DNA of 64,000 nucleotides from Scilla litardierei (Eukaryota; Streptophyta; Magnoliopsida; Asparagales; Asparagaceae): contig CM061134.1 of NCBI GenBank assembly GCA_030789695.1, positions 66,873,486-66,937,485 on the forward strand, read 5' to 3'. The position numbers and the translations under genes are program-made. Below, piece after piece: positions 9,935 to 20,633 of the stretch. Position 1 is the stretch's first letter. The number at the start of each line of letters is the position of its first letter. The notes below the pieces were generated by a model that was not told the DNA's origin, did not search any database, and worked only from the letters and a program-made list of their open reading frames with translations.

Positions 9935-10763
9935 GCTGTGGAAAAAAATCAACCGAGGAACATCAGACTTATTTCTATCAGAGACAGACTTACTCCATAC
10001 AACTCTGTCAATCCATCCTTATGCCAGAGTTGTCGTCGGATAAAAACTTCGAGCTAAAGACATGGTTAGTTATGCTGATGCAACAAGATCCTTTCCATGA
10101 GAATGCACATGAGAACACACATTATCACATTCAGATGTTCTTGGCAAAGTGCGCCACTTTTCAGGTCACTAGCATATCAGAGGACGCCATCCGCCTGTGG
10201 CTCTTTCCTTTCACACTTAAAGACAAAGCATTGTATTGGTTGAGGACGCAAGTGAATGATACTTTCACTTCATGGGACGATCTTGCAAGTGCCTTCATCA
10301 ACAAATTCTATCCACCATCAAAGACCGTCAGGTTACTAAATTCATTGTTGTCATTCAGGCAAGGGCCCCAGGAATCTTTATATGAGGCATAGGAGCGCTT
10401 TAAGGATCTTCAACATCAATGCACCACAACATCGACGATTGGGAGTTGGTGCATAGCTTCTATAATGGTTTAAACCCAGACACTAAAATGCTTATTGATG
10501 CCACCGCCAATGGGGCAATACTATCAAAGACTCCTGAAGAGGCCACGACACTACTTGAGGAGATGGCTTCTAATAATCAGCAGTGGGCTAACAATAGAGG
10601 CCAATCATCATCATCCTTGAAGCCAGTTAGCCTATATGAGGTGAAAGCAGTGGAAGACTTGACTGGGAGATTTGATGCTCTATCCAGAGTGGTAGAGAGG
10701 ATTGAGAAGAAGCTGAGTGAGCCACTAGTGCTTAAGGTACGTCAACATCCAGTGGGGGCATGA
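9935..10763 (+). pseudogene. gag: Athila gag, main fragment (element A)
   Basis: Continues the gag of element A beyond element B. Recognisable Athila Gag blocks: NFELKTWL near 10,046, DAIRLWLFPFTLKDKALYWL near 10,180-10,240, FINKFYPPSKTVRLLN near 10,296-10,340, FRQGPQESLYEA then TAG at 10,390-10,392 (family members have Trp here), and in another frame FYNGLNPDTKMLID and EEATTLLEEMASNNQQW (10,460-10,590). Breaks: a frame change near 10,020, the TAG, and a frame change near 10,420. Sequence similarity fades after about 10,763; no A-type pol or 3' LTR is visible downstream. Confidence 0.8.
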
Positions 10764-11179
10764 ATGATTGGCAAGACTAAGGCCAAGTCATGTTTGTTGG
10801 AGCCGACGCAAATGGGGAACATGTGGCTTGCTGCTACAACTTTAAGCTCCTGGTTTATGTAGCAAGCCCATGGTGAAGATGGAAGCCAATTGATCTAACC
10901 TCGTAGCTTGGAGCTAAGATTTCTCTGAAGTCACAGCCCATCTAATCCAAACCTACGAATTCTCTCTCACTCAATAAACTAAGGGACCAACACACACTCA
11001 ATGATGCATATTCAGCGAGAGGTGCCGAGTGGTATACGATGACTCAAGTGTTAGTATATTGAGTTCAAGATCGAGAAATTGAGTTTCAGATCAGGAAAAC
11101 AACGTAGCTATTTATTGAGTAAAAGATGTTTAAGAATGAGGATAGAAGGTTAGACTTGGAACTTTTCAATTAAATTTTT
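10764..11179. other. Unassigned junction between elements A and H
   Basis: No gene-like frame on either strand. It lies between the end of the A gag remnant and the 3' end of the antisense-gene relic. The exact breakpoint is not visible. Confidence 0.4.
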
Positions 11180-12978
11180 TTCAAAGTACAAGTACATCCA
11201 AGTTCAGGCCACCATAGGCTGCAGCTAAGTCAAAAGGAAAGAAAGCAAAAATTACAAAGCTTGCTCGACAGACTTGTCAGCAGTTTGCTATTCCACATCA
11301 GCCTACTTGCCTTGAGGAGCTCGATCGAGAGATCCACCTTCAGTTGTGGTGGAGGTTTCTTTAGCAGACAAAGAGTCAGCAAGCATATCTGTCAAGAATG
11401 ACAAGATGTCGGCATGAGTGGGGTGCCTCTATTAAAATGCATCCATTACATATTGCACCCCAGATTCGAAGCCCATATCGGAGTTTCCACCGCCTATAAC
11501 TTAATTCTATGGGACTTGAGAACCTTGGCCATATAAAATTGAACCCTATTTAGCTCTATGTGACGGACCTCGGCCACCTCTGCTTGTTCCTTGAAGCTCT
11601 GTAAGGTCTTCTTCAGCTTGGCCTGTAGCTTAGAGACTCGACCATCCCTTCCCTCCATATACTTTTTGAGGCAAGAGTGGCCTCTGTTGATTCACGGATC
11701 TATATCCTGAGGTTAGCGTCATTATCCTCTGCCCGATGCAGCATGACCCTTGCATTCTAAAGCTGGAGGTCTAGTGAACGGGCCAGGTTGGCCTGATCCC
11801 TCAACTTTGCCTATGCCTCCTGTAGCTTTTAGAGATCTAACCTCATCGCCTTGAGATCCTCCTCATCAATACGAGCTCTCTCATAGATGTCTTCTACCAC
11901 CTCTCCCACCTTGGCCAGCTCTTGCAAGGGCTAGATTTCCATAACCAAGGCTTGGGCTTGCTCTGTCCACATCGTGCATCTACAGATGAAGTGACCCAAC
12001 AATTCGTGAGCCTGTAGTGAAGGAAAAAACAAAGTCAGATCTTGAGCTTGGGATCTCGCTACATGTTACAAAGGAAGAGCATACAAGGCTCATCTACGTC
12101 AGTGCCTTGACGAACTCCTCAGTGATGAGGTCAAGAAGACCGCTCTCCTTAGTTGTCTCCTTGACCACAATGGAGAGAATCCTCTCCTAGATGGCTAGCC
12201 TCCTTGCCCCTGAGCCTTCACCATGCTTAAGAATCGTCACTAATACAGCCTCGGAGGGAGGCGGTCTTAAGGCTTGGTTGGCCCCTTGTTCAGTAGCCAC
12301 ATCCTTCACCTTTTTCCTCTGGGGCACAGTGACCTCAGGGGGAGCAGACCCCGGCACAGCTCGGGAACCACCGCTTTCCTTGTCTTCTGATTCCTCCTCA
12401 CTAGAGGGACATTTTCATCTTCATCTGTATTCCCCATGTTAACATGGACTATCAAGGGAACCCTCATAACCTCACTCTCTAGAACTAACGTGGGAGGGCT
12501 CCTCTTGGTAAGGAATAATGGCACAAGCAGTGTCAGGAGTGTGCTCAGCGAGGGGGCCCAGAAGTCCTCATTGCTTCCACTGCTTATTGAGCTCAGGAAA
12601 CCAAGGGCTTTTCCCTCCTGAAGGAATAGCAGCCTAGTAGAGTTCTTCCCAACAAAGGTATTCTTTCTTCCCTCCTCAGAAATGGCAGCGATGTTTCGCT
12701 CATTATCAGGGTTTAGGTTGAACATTCCCATCTATGTAAAAAGAAAATAATGAGAGGTTAGCAACATAGTGAGAAGTTCAAGTTTCTGACCTCTAGGCTT
12801 GTACTCGCCAGCAGCGTATGGAACTTCATCAAGATCTTCATCATACTTCATAGGCATCACCTGTAGTTCGTGGATCAGTGGCGCTAGCAACAGAGCATTG
12901 TGTGAACTTAAGGTAGCATGTTGGCTATCCATACCCACCAGCTTAGCTCATTCTTTATGGTCATCTTGATGATGACTT
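11180..12978 (-). pseudogene. Antisense gene relic of Tat-type element H, 3' exons
   Basis: Minus-strand homologue in layout of the antisense gene of element B. An intron is visible at 12,790-12,732 (AGAG|GTCAG ... ACATAG|ATGGG). The next exon runs from ATG 12,731. Further on (about 12,000-11,560) a decayed Glu/Lys/Leu-rich coiled coil can be read through several stop codons, and near 11,300 a Ser/Thr-rich tail. Exon 1 continues beyond 12,973 at 34,279, interrupted by element C. The frame is clearly dead. No gag or 5' LTR of H is present to the left. Confidence 0.55.
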
Positions 12979-13422
12979 TGTTGAGTATTGGTGTTTCATA
13001 CCAATCTTATTTTGATGATGATCACAACATTATGTTGTTGCTAATGAATCTCATGTTTTAGTCTCTCAGTTTATTTAAAGGATATCTTTCTTGGAGACTA
13101 ATCACTTGGTGTAAGGATGTACATCATATGAAGAAGGGGCCAATGTTTGGACTCAAGGAGTGCCAAAGCTTGGAGATGGTGGAGAGAAATCAAGGCATCA
13201 ATTTGAAGACTTAGACTCTTTGAGAAGCATTGTAATCCATGTAATGTACTTTATTGCTATCTCTCTCTTTTGAGTCTAGGGTTAATGTAATGCCTTGTTA
13301 GATGGTTTAATCATTCATGCATATGCATTTAACCATCTTAGTGAACCTTAGGATTATCATAGAATCCAACCTAATAGGTTCACTCTGTCCAAAGACTCAT
13401 TTAGAGTCTCTGGCTTTCCGTC

Positions 13423-13950
13423 AGTCGCCTGATGAGGGAAACACAGTCGACTGTGTGATTTCCAGTCGTGTGTAGATCCTTCTACAGTCGCCTGACATGC
13501 ACAGCTCAAGTCAGCATTTCAATTGTCTCAAACTTGATCTTTATGCACATTCGTCTATCGATCAGTTTACAGTCGCCTGTATACTTACAGTCGCCTGGGA
13601 ATTGGCCAACAGTCGCCTGTCTAGCGTAAGTGCAATCATTGCATCTCTCTGTCTTCTCTCCATATTTTACAGTAGTCGACTGATGTATAATGTACAGTCG
13701 CCTGACTATTTGACAGACGACTGTAGTATTAACATCAGTCGCCTGTGCGAAGAATTGGAGAAAGAGTGCAGCTCTCTGTTTCGATCCATCCCCTGAAGCA
13801 GTCGTCTGCTGAAGGATTAACAGGCGCCTGTCCTGTTTGTCAGTCGACTATATTGTCTTCTTCAGTCGATTGTCCTGGCTCAGATTATACCCGTTGGATA
13901 TTTTCTAGCCGTTGATCAGTCAACTGTCTTATGATCATCAGTCGACTGTT
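13423..13950. repeat. U3 array of element C (CAGTCGMCTG)
   Basis: About fifteen copies of CAGTCGCCTG, its variants, and the palindrome CAGTCGACTG, irregularly spaced upstream of the TATA box. The array is conserved in the 3' LTR (18,308-18,790) and, more diverged, in both LTRs of element G. Confidence 0.8.
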
Positions 13951-14035
13951 CCTGTCGTTTTCACCCAGTTTCTAGCCGTTGCAGATCTGTTCATTTGGCT
14001 GTTTCTTTGGGTTTTTGGGCTTGATAAAGGGTTTC

Positions 14036-14042
14036 TATATAT
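14036..14042 (+). promoter_or_regulatory. TATA box of LTR C
   Basis: TATATAT, about 90 bp after the last U3 palindrome. The 3' copy has TATATATATG at about 18,878. Confidence 0.6.
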
Positions 14043-14324
14043 GAGTGTGCTGCCATCACTTGAGAACTCTTGACAACACTTGATAACTCTTGACTCTATA
14101 GAAAATCTCAAGAGAACAATAAGCAACTATCAAGCTCCCTCATTTCCCTCTATTGAGCACTCATCTCTCTTCATGTATTGAAGTCCAGCTTAAGGGAAAT
14201 CATCCAAGTGCTCTCAAGCATATTCCAACACTTGGAGATCCTTTTCCATGCCTTGCATTCATTCATGAGTAAGCATCTCAAGGCATAGGTAAGAGTATTT
14301 ACTTTACTTGGTGTAATTTGTCTT

Positions 14325-14655
14325 CCTATTTCTCTTTGTGGGATTAGGATACTCTCTTTGTGGGAGTTTCTCTCTTTGTGGGAGGTTGTCTCTTTGTGGG
14401 ACTAGGGAATTCTCTTTGTGGGAATTAACTCTCTTTGTGGGAGTTCTAGTGTCCTAGTGTAGGGCTAACCCTAATTCTCTGAGTGGGAGTTAGTTATTCT
14501 CTGTGTGGGAGTCTTGATCCTCATGTAGGATTGGTTGGGTCCTTGTGTAGGGCATAAATCATCTGTATGGGGTATCTCCTTGGGAGATTTGTATTCACTT
14601 CTCTGTGTGGGAATATAGTGAATATTGGTGTGGCTGGATGTACCCAAGTTTGGGG
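14325..14655 (+). other. Leader hairpin train of LTR C
   Basis: Back-to-back short hairpins. Six share the loop TCTTTGTGG with different stems: CCTA..TC/GA.TAGG (14,325-14,348), ACTC/GAGT (14,351-14,367), CTC/GAG (14,370-14,384), GTC/GAC (14,388-14,402), AATTC/GAATT (14,408-14,426) and AACTC/GAGTT (14,427-14,445). Then follow GTCCT/AGGGC, AATTC/GAGTT, ATTC/GAGT, ATCCT/AGGAT (14,517-14,531), GTCCT/AGGGC, ATCTCC/GGAGAT (14,574-14,588) and TATTCACT/AGTGAATA (14,592-14,624). All lie between the TATA box and the primer-binding site. Confidence 0.75.
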
Positions 14656-14833
14656 AACCAGGGTAAAACTTTGTGTTTGCATTTGGATTGATTGTGCCTT
14701 TTAATTCCTCTTGCATTTATAATTCCGCATTTGCAAGTTAAATTTTTAATTGGATAATTTTATTGCAATTACACTATTCACCCATCCTTTAGTGTGTGTT
14801 GTTAGTATTGCAAGGGTTAGACGATCCCTACAA

Positions 14834-14850
14834 TTAGTATCAGAGCGAGG
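14834..14850 (+). other. Primer-binding site of element C
   Basis: TTAGTATCAGAGCGAGG resembles the copia initiator-tRNA-Met site TGGTATCAGAGC, with one substitution, two bases after the LTR. Confidence 0.7.
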
Positions 14851-14867
14851 TTAAAGCTTACTGAACC

Positions 14868-16934
14868 ATGGCATTCAACGCCTCATCCGTGTCTCATGAA
14901 GAAGGTCACTTAACCGTTTAACCCCCGCTCTTCAATGGAATCAACTACCCAAAGTTGGAAGATCAGAATGATGATCTACATGGAGGGTCAAGACCTTTGG
15001 GACATCATGGAGGTGCCATTTGAGAAGCCCACTATTCCTGCGGCTTCAAGGAAAAAGGCGGAGAAGGAATCAATCAAGTTCAATGTGAGAGCTATGAATG
15101 CATTACATTGCGCTCTCTCAGCTAATGAGTTCAACCGCATCTCCATGTGCCAAACGGCAAATGATATTGGCACACCTTGGAGATTTGTCATAAAGGGACA
15201 GTGAAGGTAAAGAAATCTAAACAAACTGTGTTTAGATCTAAATATGAAATGTTTAAGATGCAGGAAGGCGAAAGCATTTCAGAGATGTTCACAAGGTTCA
15301 CCGATATCGTGAACTCTTTGGAGGGACTCGGGAAGACGATTTTCCAAGAGGATCGTGTAGAGAAGATCCTTGACTCTCTCACACCTCGTTGGGAGTCAAA
15401 GGCCAATTGAATTTTGGAGTCATATGACACGTCCAAATATACCGTTGAGGAGTGCATTGAAAATCTCATGGCGTATGAAGTGAAGCTTCAACATAAGAAG
15501 GAGATTCAACCAACAAAACCCGAGAAGCTAGAGAAGCAAAAGGGGGTTGCATTCCATGCCAAGGAGGAGCCAATCAAGTGGAGGAGGAAATTCCATCGAG
15601 AAGCTCCTAGTGAAGAAGATGAGCAAGAAGATGCAAGTGGAGAAGAAATTGAGGAGCTTGCCGAGCAATTCAAAGCATTCCTCAAATGCAAGCAAGGTAA
15701 GTCTTTGTCAAAGTTTACCTCTATTTCTAACAAGGTTCCTACTTGTTACACTTGCAGTGGAAAAGGTCACTTGTCCACCGAATGCCCTTCCAAACCCAAC
15801 AAAGAAACCTACAAGGGTAAAGGGAAGAAGCATTGGAAAGGAAGGTCCAAGTCCAAAAATCACAAGAAGGGACTTGTCCGGACCTTTGATGATTCGAGTG
15901 AGGAAACTTCGAGTAACGAAGAAAAGGATACAAAGGAGGATGCTCATGCATGCTTTGTAGCCATTGATGGTCCTACACCAATCCCCTCCGGATTAAATGA
16001 AGAAGAGTTGGATGCTTGGCTTGTCGCATACAATTCCTATGAGGATTCTTGCCTCATGGCTATGGAGGAGAAGTTATCATCAAGCTCTAACAAGGATGAT
16101 GATGTTGTTGTTGAGATTAAGGAGGAAAAGATCTCATACGAGGAGCTCAAGATCAATTTTGACTTGGTCTCCGAAAAAGCTAGTAAGTGCATCAACTCTT
16201 ACAATAGATTAAAAGCAAAATATAAGATTGCTAAGAGTAGATTGCATGAACTAGATATTGCAAGTGTAATTCATGATGAAAAGCATGTTTATGACACTTG
16301 TGAGAGAGACACACTTCTCTCTCAAGTTAAGGAATTGAGCCTTTCTAATGAAAAACTCCTTGCTCAAAACCTTAGCTTAGATGCTCACATTCAACAACTT
16401 ACGTTGAAATGTGAAGAGGAATCCCGGAAGCTCATAACCTTTGTGTATTCTAGGGATTCACTCCACGATTTGTTGTAAAAACAACATCCAGCAAATTATA
16501 GAGGATGTTTGGGTTTTATTCAAAATGTGGTTCCCAAACCCACCTCTAATTCCTCTTTTGGTGCAAATTCAAGAAATATTGCTAAAGCACCTAAGAAGAA
16601 TCACCATGCTTTCTTGTACAACAAGAAAACCAACAAGAAGCATGTAGATCACGAGGTAATGAGGAAGAATAAAAAATCTTCATTTTTTGCTAAGAAGCAA
16701 AATCCTCATTCTGTGCATGCTAAGAAATTTGTTTCTACACCTAAGCATGACACATCCTTCCCTCTTGCAAAGGCAAAACCCTTGCCTAGGAAATTCTTGA
16801 GATTATGGATTCCCACTAAAGTTAGTGTGCAAGAGAGAGATAGTTACATCAACTCTCTAGTTAGGGATGTGATCACCTCGTGTGATTATGTTAGGAAATC
16901 AAACTCCTCTTGGGTTTGGTTACCTAATGTTTAG
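14868..16934 (+). pseudogene. gag: SIRE-like copia gag (element C), broken
   Basis: Frame from ATG 14,868, disrupted by a TAA near 14,919, frame changes near 14,950 and 15,170, TGA at 15,408 and TAA at 16,476. Readable parts: the copia Gag N-terminal block (about 14,920-15,200), the UBN2-type helical region with MQEGESISEMFTRF (about 15,250-15,310), the zinc knuckle CYTCSGKGHLSTEC (about 15,745-15,790, all ligands present), acidic linkers, a long coiled coil (about 16,100-16,440), and a basic tail ending WVWLPNV. The order matches the Gag of element D. No protease or integrase follows. Confidence 0.8.
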
Positions 16935-17863
16935 GTTCCTCACACATATACATATTGCATGTGTATTGTGCTTCTATGTTTATTTTAAGCATACCCATTG
17001 ATTGTGTGTGTTTCATGATTTTGAAAAATATTTTCAAATTTATTTCTTTTTATGAAAATGAGGACCTAAGGGGTTGTTGACATACATGCATTTTTGATCC
17101 ATGTGTATGTCGATGGGGGAGTTAATATATAATATTTTTAAATTATTTTAAGACATATTTTAACTCTCATTTCGGAGGGTTTTTGAGATCATTATTTACA
17201 TTTGGTTATTTTGGGTCTCAAACCAAACCTCTTGTTTATTGCCAACATGTTTCATGTTTCATTGTTTTTGGCAATATCCTTGTGTATCATTGAAGCTTGA
17301 TTTTTCCATATCTATTGCTTTGATACATGTTAGGCCCATGGCTCCATTATTTATGGTATTAGATCCTAGAAGTCAAAAGTTGACCATTTCTATGATCTAG
17401 GAGGAGAATAGGATAGTGAATTGATACCAACTAAATTTCTAAATTTGGTATCATACATATCTTTCTTGTCTTGCATATTGTCTCATCTTGGTTAAGATGA
17501 CAAAGGGGGATATATTTGATGTCCACCTTTTTGACGATGTCAAGGGGGAGATATATATGCATTATGTGATCATATCTATAGGGGGAGAGATATATATACA
17601 TATACATATGGGGAGAGATATCTCTATAGGGAGAGATATATGGGATTAGATAAACCATTCATGTTTGCATGCTTTTATTCTTTGCAATTGGTTTATGTAA
17701 TCCATGCCTATTATATGTCACCATGTTTTCTATTGGTATTATGAGTATTTACCTTTGTGTAGCTCATTATGTAATTGGTGCATATAAGTTGGGGAGATCA
17801 TTAGCATTGTGCTTTAATTCTTTATGATTTACATAATGTGTGTCATCATCAAAAGGGGGAGAT
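16935..17863 (+). other. 3' region of element C with repeated polypurine tracts
   Basis: No coding sequence. Purine tracts resembling the terminal one occur at about 17,501 (CAAAGGGGGA), 17,541 (CAAGGGGGAG), 17,580 (AGGGGGAGAGA), 17,610-17,640 and finally 17,851 (AAAAGGGGGAGATT), which abuts the 3' LTR. Simple ATATAT stretches lie between them. Confidence 0.7.
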
Positions 17864-18896
17864 TGTTGAGTATTGGTGTTTCATACCAATCTTATTTTGA
17901 TGATGATCACAACATTATGTTGTTGCTAATGAATCTCATATTTTAGTCTCTCAGTTTATTTCAAGGATATCTTTCTTGGAGACTAATCACTTGGTGTAAG
18001 GATGGACATCATGTGAAGAAGGGGCCAATGTTTGGACTCAAGGAGTGCCAAAGCTTGGAGATGGTGGAGAGCAATCAAGGCATCAAGATTGAAGACTTAG
18101 ACTCTTTGAGAAGCATTGTAATCCATGTAATTTACTTTATTGCTATCTCTCTCTTTTGAGTCTAGGGTTAATGTAATGCCTTGTTAGATGGTTTACTCAT
18201 TCATGCATATGCATTTAACCATTTTAGTGAACCTTATGATTATAATAGAATTCAACCTAATAGGTTCACTCTGTCTAAAGACTCATTTGGAGTCTCTGGC
18301 TTTCCGTCAGTCGCCTGATGAGGGAAACACAGTCGACTGGATGATTTCCAGTCGTGTGTAGATCCTTCTACAGTCGCCTGACATGCACAGCTCAAGTCAA
18401 CATTTCAATTGACTCAAACTTGAGCTTTACGCACAGTCATCTGTCGATCAGTTTACAGTCGCCTGTATACTTACAGTCGCCTGGGAATTGGCCAACAGTC
18501 GCCTGTCTAGCGTAAGTTGACTGATGTATAATGTACAGTCGCCTGACTATTTGACAGACGACTGTAGTATTAACATCAGTCGCATGTGCGAAGAATTGGA
18601 GAAAGAGTGCAGCTCTCTGTTTCGATCCATCCCCTGAAGCATTCGTCTGCTGAAGGATTAACAGGCGCATGTCCTGTTTGTCAGTCAACTATATTGTCTT
18701 TTTCAGTCGACTGTCATGGCTCAGATTATAGCTGTTGGATATTTTCTAGCCATTGATCAGTCGACTGTCTTATGATCATCAGTCGACTGTCCTGTTGTTT
18801 TCACCTAGTTTCTAGCCGTTGCAGATCTGTTCATTTGGCAGTTTCTTTGGGTTTTTGGGTTTGATATAGGGTTCCTATATATATGAGTGTGCTGCC
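17864..18896 (+). repeat. 3' LTR of element C, left part
   Basis: Matches 12,979 onward to just past the TATA box, where element D is inserted at CTGCC. It lacks about 40 bp in the U3 array relative to the 5' copy. Confidence 0.9.
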
Positions 18897-19617
18897 TGTA
18901 ATGCCATGATAGCTACGGCACAAGTACTAGAGTGGGGGGTGAATAGTACTTTAAAATAATCAAGAGTATAATTCCTAATTATCGTGCAAACTCAACCAAC
19001 AATGCGAAAATGAAAGTAGACAACAATAAAAGAGAAGCGCAAACAAAGCGATATAACGGGTTCGGATCCACCCAAGTCTCCCCGACTTGTTCCCGGTGAT
19101 GCTACATCCCAAACACCCGGATCCCCTCCGGCTACTTGAGTTAGAAACTTCTAACTCAAATTTGCACTATGAAATTCTTGTAGAAAACCTCTACAAGATC
19201 AAATCATACACAAATGAAAATGTGACTCCCACAAACCGAGATCACACACTTCTCTCACAACCGAGAGATAAACTTAATATCAATGTAAATGAAACAATGA
19301 AATGCTTACCAATAAAATCCTATGCCTTGAGGAAACTTACGATTTTAGGGCACAGAGGATTTTGAGGAAGAAGGCACCAAACCCTAGCTCCATGAAGATG
19401 AACATCGATTGAAGGCTAGGATGGAGTTGGTGACCTTGGATCAAGCTCTTGGATTGAATGGCTCACAATCAATGAGAATCTCTCTTGAGGAATACGAGTG
19501 AGGGAGAGATTCTTGTAAGAAATGAGTGAGCTTGAAAATGAGAATTAAATGCTCTTCTCTTTGATCTCTAAAACTCAATAATGGCAGCCTTGAATGCTAT
19601 GAAGAAGCATCACAAGA

Positions 19618-19624
19618 TTATATA
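19618..19624 (-). promoter_or_regulatory. TATA box of LTR D
   Basis: Minus-strand TATATAA, 55-60 bp downstream (in sense) of the last U3 hairpin. The same site is in the other LTR near 32,494. Confidence 0.6.
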
Positions 19625-19679
19625 GGACAGAGAGGAGAGAGTGTGAAAATTCGTGCATTTAATGCTCCAACGGATCTAT

Positions 19680-20222
19680 TTCTGAAGCAGTCTAATTGGT
19701 CTAAGAAGGATCACTGACCGATTAGTTTCTCAACTAGCTGGTCGGTGATTCTTCTTGGACCGACTAAATGGTTCACAGCCAATAAAGTGAATTCAATGAG
19801 TTAGAACTAGTCGGTCTAAGAAGACTTGCCAACCGACTAGTTTGACAACTAGTCGGTCGGTGAGTGTTCTTTGACCGACTAAGAGTTGAAATAGAATAGG
19901 TTGAATTCAAAGAGAGCTAGTCGGTCTAAGAACAAATTCCAACCGACTAGTTTCACAACTAGTCGGTGGATGAATGTTCTTGGACCGACTAACTGTAAAC
20001 AGTAGCTCAGGCTGAAAAAATGAAGTCTTAACTAGTCGGTCTAAGAAGGATTCCAAACCGACTAGTTTGACAACTAGTCGGTCGGTGAACCTTCTTGGAC
20101 CGACTAATTGGTCAACAGTGTCTAGGCTGAATTGAGCAAGGAGATCTAGTCGGTTCAAGAAGGATTATTGACCGACTAGATGACAATCTAGTCAGTTGGT
20201 TCTTCTTCTTGAACCAACTAAG
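19680..20222. repeat. U3 hairpin array of element D (CTAGTCGGT)
   Basis: Five to six units of about 75 bp, each a long near-perfect inverted repeat: outer arms AGTCGGTC..AAGAA / TTCTT..GACCGACT, inner arms ACCGACTAG / CTAGTCGGT around a 6-8 nt centre. Units are separated by 25-40 bp. The array is repeated at 32,575-33,085 in the other LTR and at 37,127-37,665 in solo LTR F. Confidence 0.85.
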
Positions 20223-20618
20223 ATGCACCAGAAGCCGCAAAATGAAGCGTGAAGCTTCGGGAAAGTTTCTATGGGCTTCTAAGATAATCCTAGCTCTAAG
20301 ATATGAGTTTTATGAAGATTATCATGTAAGACCTACTCAAGGCTTAACATTCTACGAAAAGAAGCTAGATGACTATAAATTAAACTAGACGAACCGTCTT
20401 CAAAGCTTCAATCCAAATCTCTTGACTTCAATAATGATCCTAGAGCTTCAACGAAGCTTCAGGCACACAATCACGTGCTTTGAGAAGTCTTGAGACGTCG
20501 CTCTTGATTTACATAGAATTTTGGCGACAATCTCCATAACTGCGCTCACAAAGAGTTAGTTCACGATATTTATATTTGTTCATCATCAAAACCAAATCCG
20601 GGGAATCAATACTCAACA

Positions 20619-20633
20619 TTCTCCCCCCTTTTT
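20619..20633 (-). other. Polypurine tract of element D
   Basis: Minus-strand AAAAAGGGGGGAGAA directly precedes the LTR start TGTTGAG. Confidence 0.8.

Larger units (their letters stand above)
12979..14832 (+). repeat. 5' LTR of element C
   Basis: 1,854 bp. Aligns with 17,864-18,896 plus 33,498-34,273, except that the 3' copy lacks about 40 bp near 18,514. U3 holds the CAGTCGCCTG array, the TATA box is at 14,036, and a strong splice-donor-like GTAAGAG begins at 14,289, just before the hairpin train. Confidence 0.9.
18897..20618 (-). repeat. 3' LTR of element D
   Basis: 1,722 bp. In sense orientation it starts TGTTGAG and ends CATTACA. Same length as the other LTR, with scattered substitutions. 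Confidence 0.92.

Noticed and set aside
13423..13950. Regularly recurring CAGTCGCCTG motifs look like a CRISPR array at first sight
   Set aside because: Spacing is irregular, repeats are 10 bp, and the setting is a plant LTR upstream of a TATA box.
17431..17658. Tyr/Ile-rich 75-codon minus-strand frame
   Set aside because: Created by ATATAT and GGGGAGA tracts in the 3' region of C.
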